The position numbers were made by a program, and so were the translations under genes. Of a DNA stretch of 23,918 bases, positions 22,742 through 23,918 are shown one piece after another. The DNA is from an uncultured Oscillospiraceae bacterium (GTDB lineage: Bacteria > Bacillota > Clostridia > Oscillospirales > Oscillospiraceae). A model generated the notes under the pieces. The model searched no databases and was not told the DNA's origin. It saw only the letters and a program-made list of their open reading frames with translations. The first letter of the stretch is position 1. Each line of letters begins with the position of its first letter. The DNA lies in the NCBI GenBank assembly GCA_934565425.1, contig CAKTHW010000019.1:1-23918 (forward strand), written 5' to 3'.

Positions 22742-23034
22742 TGACTGCTTATGATATCATCAGGAAGCCCGTCGTTACCGAGGCTTCCATGGCTGCTACC
22801 GCCGATCGCAAGTACACCTTCGTTGTGGACAAGAGAGCCAACAAGGTGGAGATCGCAAAGGCAGTGGAAAAGATCTTTGATGTAAAGGTCGAAAAAGTGA
22901 CCACTATGAACTATGATGGCAAGAAAAAGCGGATGGGTATGGCTCGTCCCGGCAAGCGCGCCGACTGGAAAAAGGCGATCGTCAAGCTCACCGCTGACTC
23001 CAAGACCATCGAGCTCTTCGAACAGATGGTGTAA
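22741..23034 (+). CDS. rplW: 50S ribosomal protein L23
   Basis: Sits at the tunnel exit and docks SRP and trigger factor. The 97-residue sequence begins [17 protein letters not shown], has the basic strand [26 protein letters not shown] and the extended loop [21 protein letters not shown]. It starts on the last base of the rplD stop codon. Confidence 0.98.
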   Translation: MTAYDIIRKPVVTEASMAATADRKYTFVVDKRANKVEIAKAVEKIFDVKVEKVTTMNYDGKKKRMGMARPGKRADWKKAIVKLTADSKTIELFEQMV

Positions 23035-23048
23035 GGAGGTAACGCAGC

Positions 23049-23882
23049 ATGGCTATTCGTAAATACAAGCCCACGACCCCCGCACGCCGCCACATGACGG
23101 TGTCCAAGTTCGAGGGCATTGATAAAAAGGCTAAGCCCGAGCGCAGCCTCACCGAGGTTCTGAACAAGAAGGGCGGCCGCAACAACTATGGTCGTATCAC
23201 CGTTCGCCACAGAGGCGGCGGCGGCAAGAAGATCTACCGTATCATCGACTTTAAGCGTGATAAGGCCGGTCAGGCAACCGTCCTGCGTCTGGAATACGAT
23301 CCCAACCGCAGCGCCAACATCGCACTGATCCAGTACGAAGATGGCACCAAGGCTTATATCATCGCGCAGTCCGGCCTGAAGGCTGGCGACGTGGTGGAAT
23401 CCGGCCCCGCAGCAGACATCAAGCCCGGCAACTGCCTGCCCATCGCCAACATCCCCGTTGGTACCGTCATCTCCTGCATCGAACTGCACGTCGGCCGCGG
23501 CGCTCAGCTCGTCCGTGCAGCAGGTCAGCAGGCTCAGCTGATGGCAAAGGAAGGCGCTTATGCACAGGTCCGTCTGCCCTCCGGCGAATATCGCCTGATC
23601 AAGATGGAATGCCGCGCCGTCATCGGCCAGATCGGCAACGAAGACCACGGCAACATCCACATCGGTAAGGCCGGCCGCAAGCGTCACATGGGCATCCGTC
23701 CCACCGTCCGCGGCTCCGTCATGAACCCCAACGACCATCCCCACGGCGGCGGCGAAGGCCGCGCCCCCATCGGCCGTCCCGGCCCTGTCACTCCTTGGGG
23801 TAAGCCGGCTCTGGGTTACAAGACCCGTAAGAAGAAGAACCGTACCGAAAAGTTCATCGTACGGCATCGTAACGCTAAGTAA
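23049..23882 (+). CDS. rplB: 50S ribosomal protein L2
   Basis: Primary 23S rRNA-binding protein needed for subunit joining and peptidyl-transferase activity. The 277 residues are normal. [19 protein letters not shown] and [19 protein letters not shown] form the N-terminal region. The essential [19 protein letters not shown] segment, containing the functionally important His, is intact. A basic tail ends RHRNAK. TAAGGAGG lies directly after rplW. Confidence 0.98.
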   Translation: MAIRKYKPTTPARRHMTVSKFEGIDKKAKPERSLTEVLNKKGGRNNYGRITVRHRGGGGKKIYRIIDFKRDKAGQATVLRLEYDPNRSANIALIQYEDGTKAYIIAQSGLKAGDVVESGPAADIKPGNCLPIANIPVGTVISCIELHVGRGAQLVRAAGQQAQLMAKEGAYAQVRLPSGEYRLIKMECRAVIGQIGNEDHGNIHIGKAGRKRHMGIRPTVRGSVMNPNDHPHGGGEGRAPIGRPGPVTPWGKPALGYKTRKKKNRTEKFIVRHRNAK

Positions 23883-23897
23883 GGAGGCTATCTAAGA

Positions 23898-23918
23898 ATG
23901 AGCAGATCTGTTAAGAAA
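23898..23918 (+). CDS. rpsS: 30S ribosomal protein S19, 5' end only
   Basis: Only MSRSVKK is visible before the window ends, preceded by AAGGAGG. The sequence matches the usual S19 N-terminus, and S19 is the expected next gene after L2. Confidence 0.9.

Noticed and set aside
1..23918. CRISPR array, tRNA, rRNA, insertion sequence or prophage
   Set aside because: No regularly spaced repeats, cloverleaf, transposase or integrase signatures were found on reading both strands.

Overview
The window looks like a chromosomal segment of a spore-forming, GC-rich Firmicute of class Clostridia, probably from the gut Oscillospiraceae/Ruminococcaceae group. Supporting signs are a T-box on thrS, a SpoIIQ-like gene with a sigma-F-type promoter, a K+-dependent membrane pyrophosphatase, AAGGAGG ribosome-binding sites, and the rpsJ-rplC-rplD-rplW-rplB-rpsS order. 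The genus is inference. Most of the window is single-gene housekeeping units with well-defined promoters and hairpin terminators. I see no insertion sequence, prophage, tRNA, rRNA or CRISPR array.

Layout: (1) The 3' part of an ABC-2 permease (+) converges on thrS (-) at a bidirectional terminator. (2) thrS has a long leader: promoter, Thr T-box with an ACC specifier, its terminator, then a 190-bp multi-hairpin repeat. (3) Next comes a small Cys/Tyr-rich protein gene (-), divergent from two tandem paralogous XRE-type mini-repressors (+), each behind its own pair of operator-like repeats. (4) An unassigned radical SAM gene (-) has a strongly structured leader. (5) A YheO/DauR-like regulator overlaps an M20 (Sapep/PepV-like) dipeptidase gene. 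(6) On the minus strand follow an MBL-fold hydrolase, hppA and a Ca2+-type P-ATPase. (7) A second copy of the multi-hairpin repeat precedes a 41-codon ORF. (8) A SpoIIQ-like M23 protein and a very large TagF/TagB-like CDP-glycerol transferase follow (-). (9) The S10 ribosomal operon (+) runs off the right edge.

The most interesting unexplained signals are outside proteins. One is a multi-hairpin intergenic element present twice with compensatory changes in its stems, plus a shorter relative that shares its ends. A second is a run of four helices between promoter and start codon of the radical SAM gene. A third is the pair of mini-repressors whose control regions share a 13-bp core and 25-bp operator spacing but differ in operator sequence. 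A fourth is a 250-nt hairpin-rich spacer inside the S10 operon. Protein assignments rest on motifs read by eye; no database search was possible.
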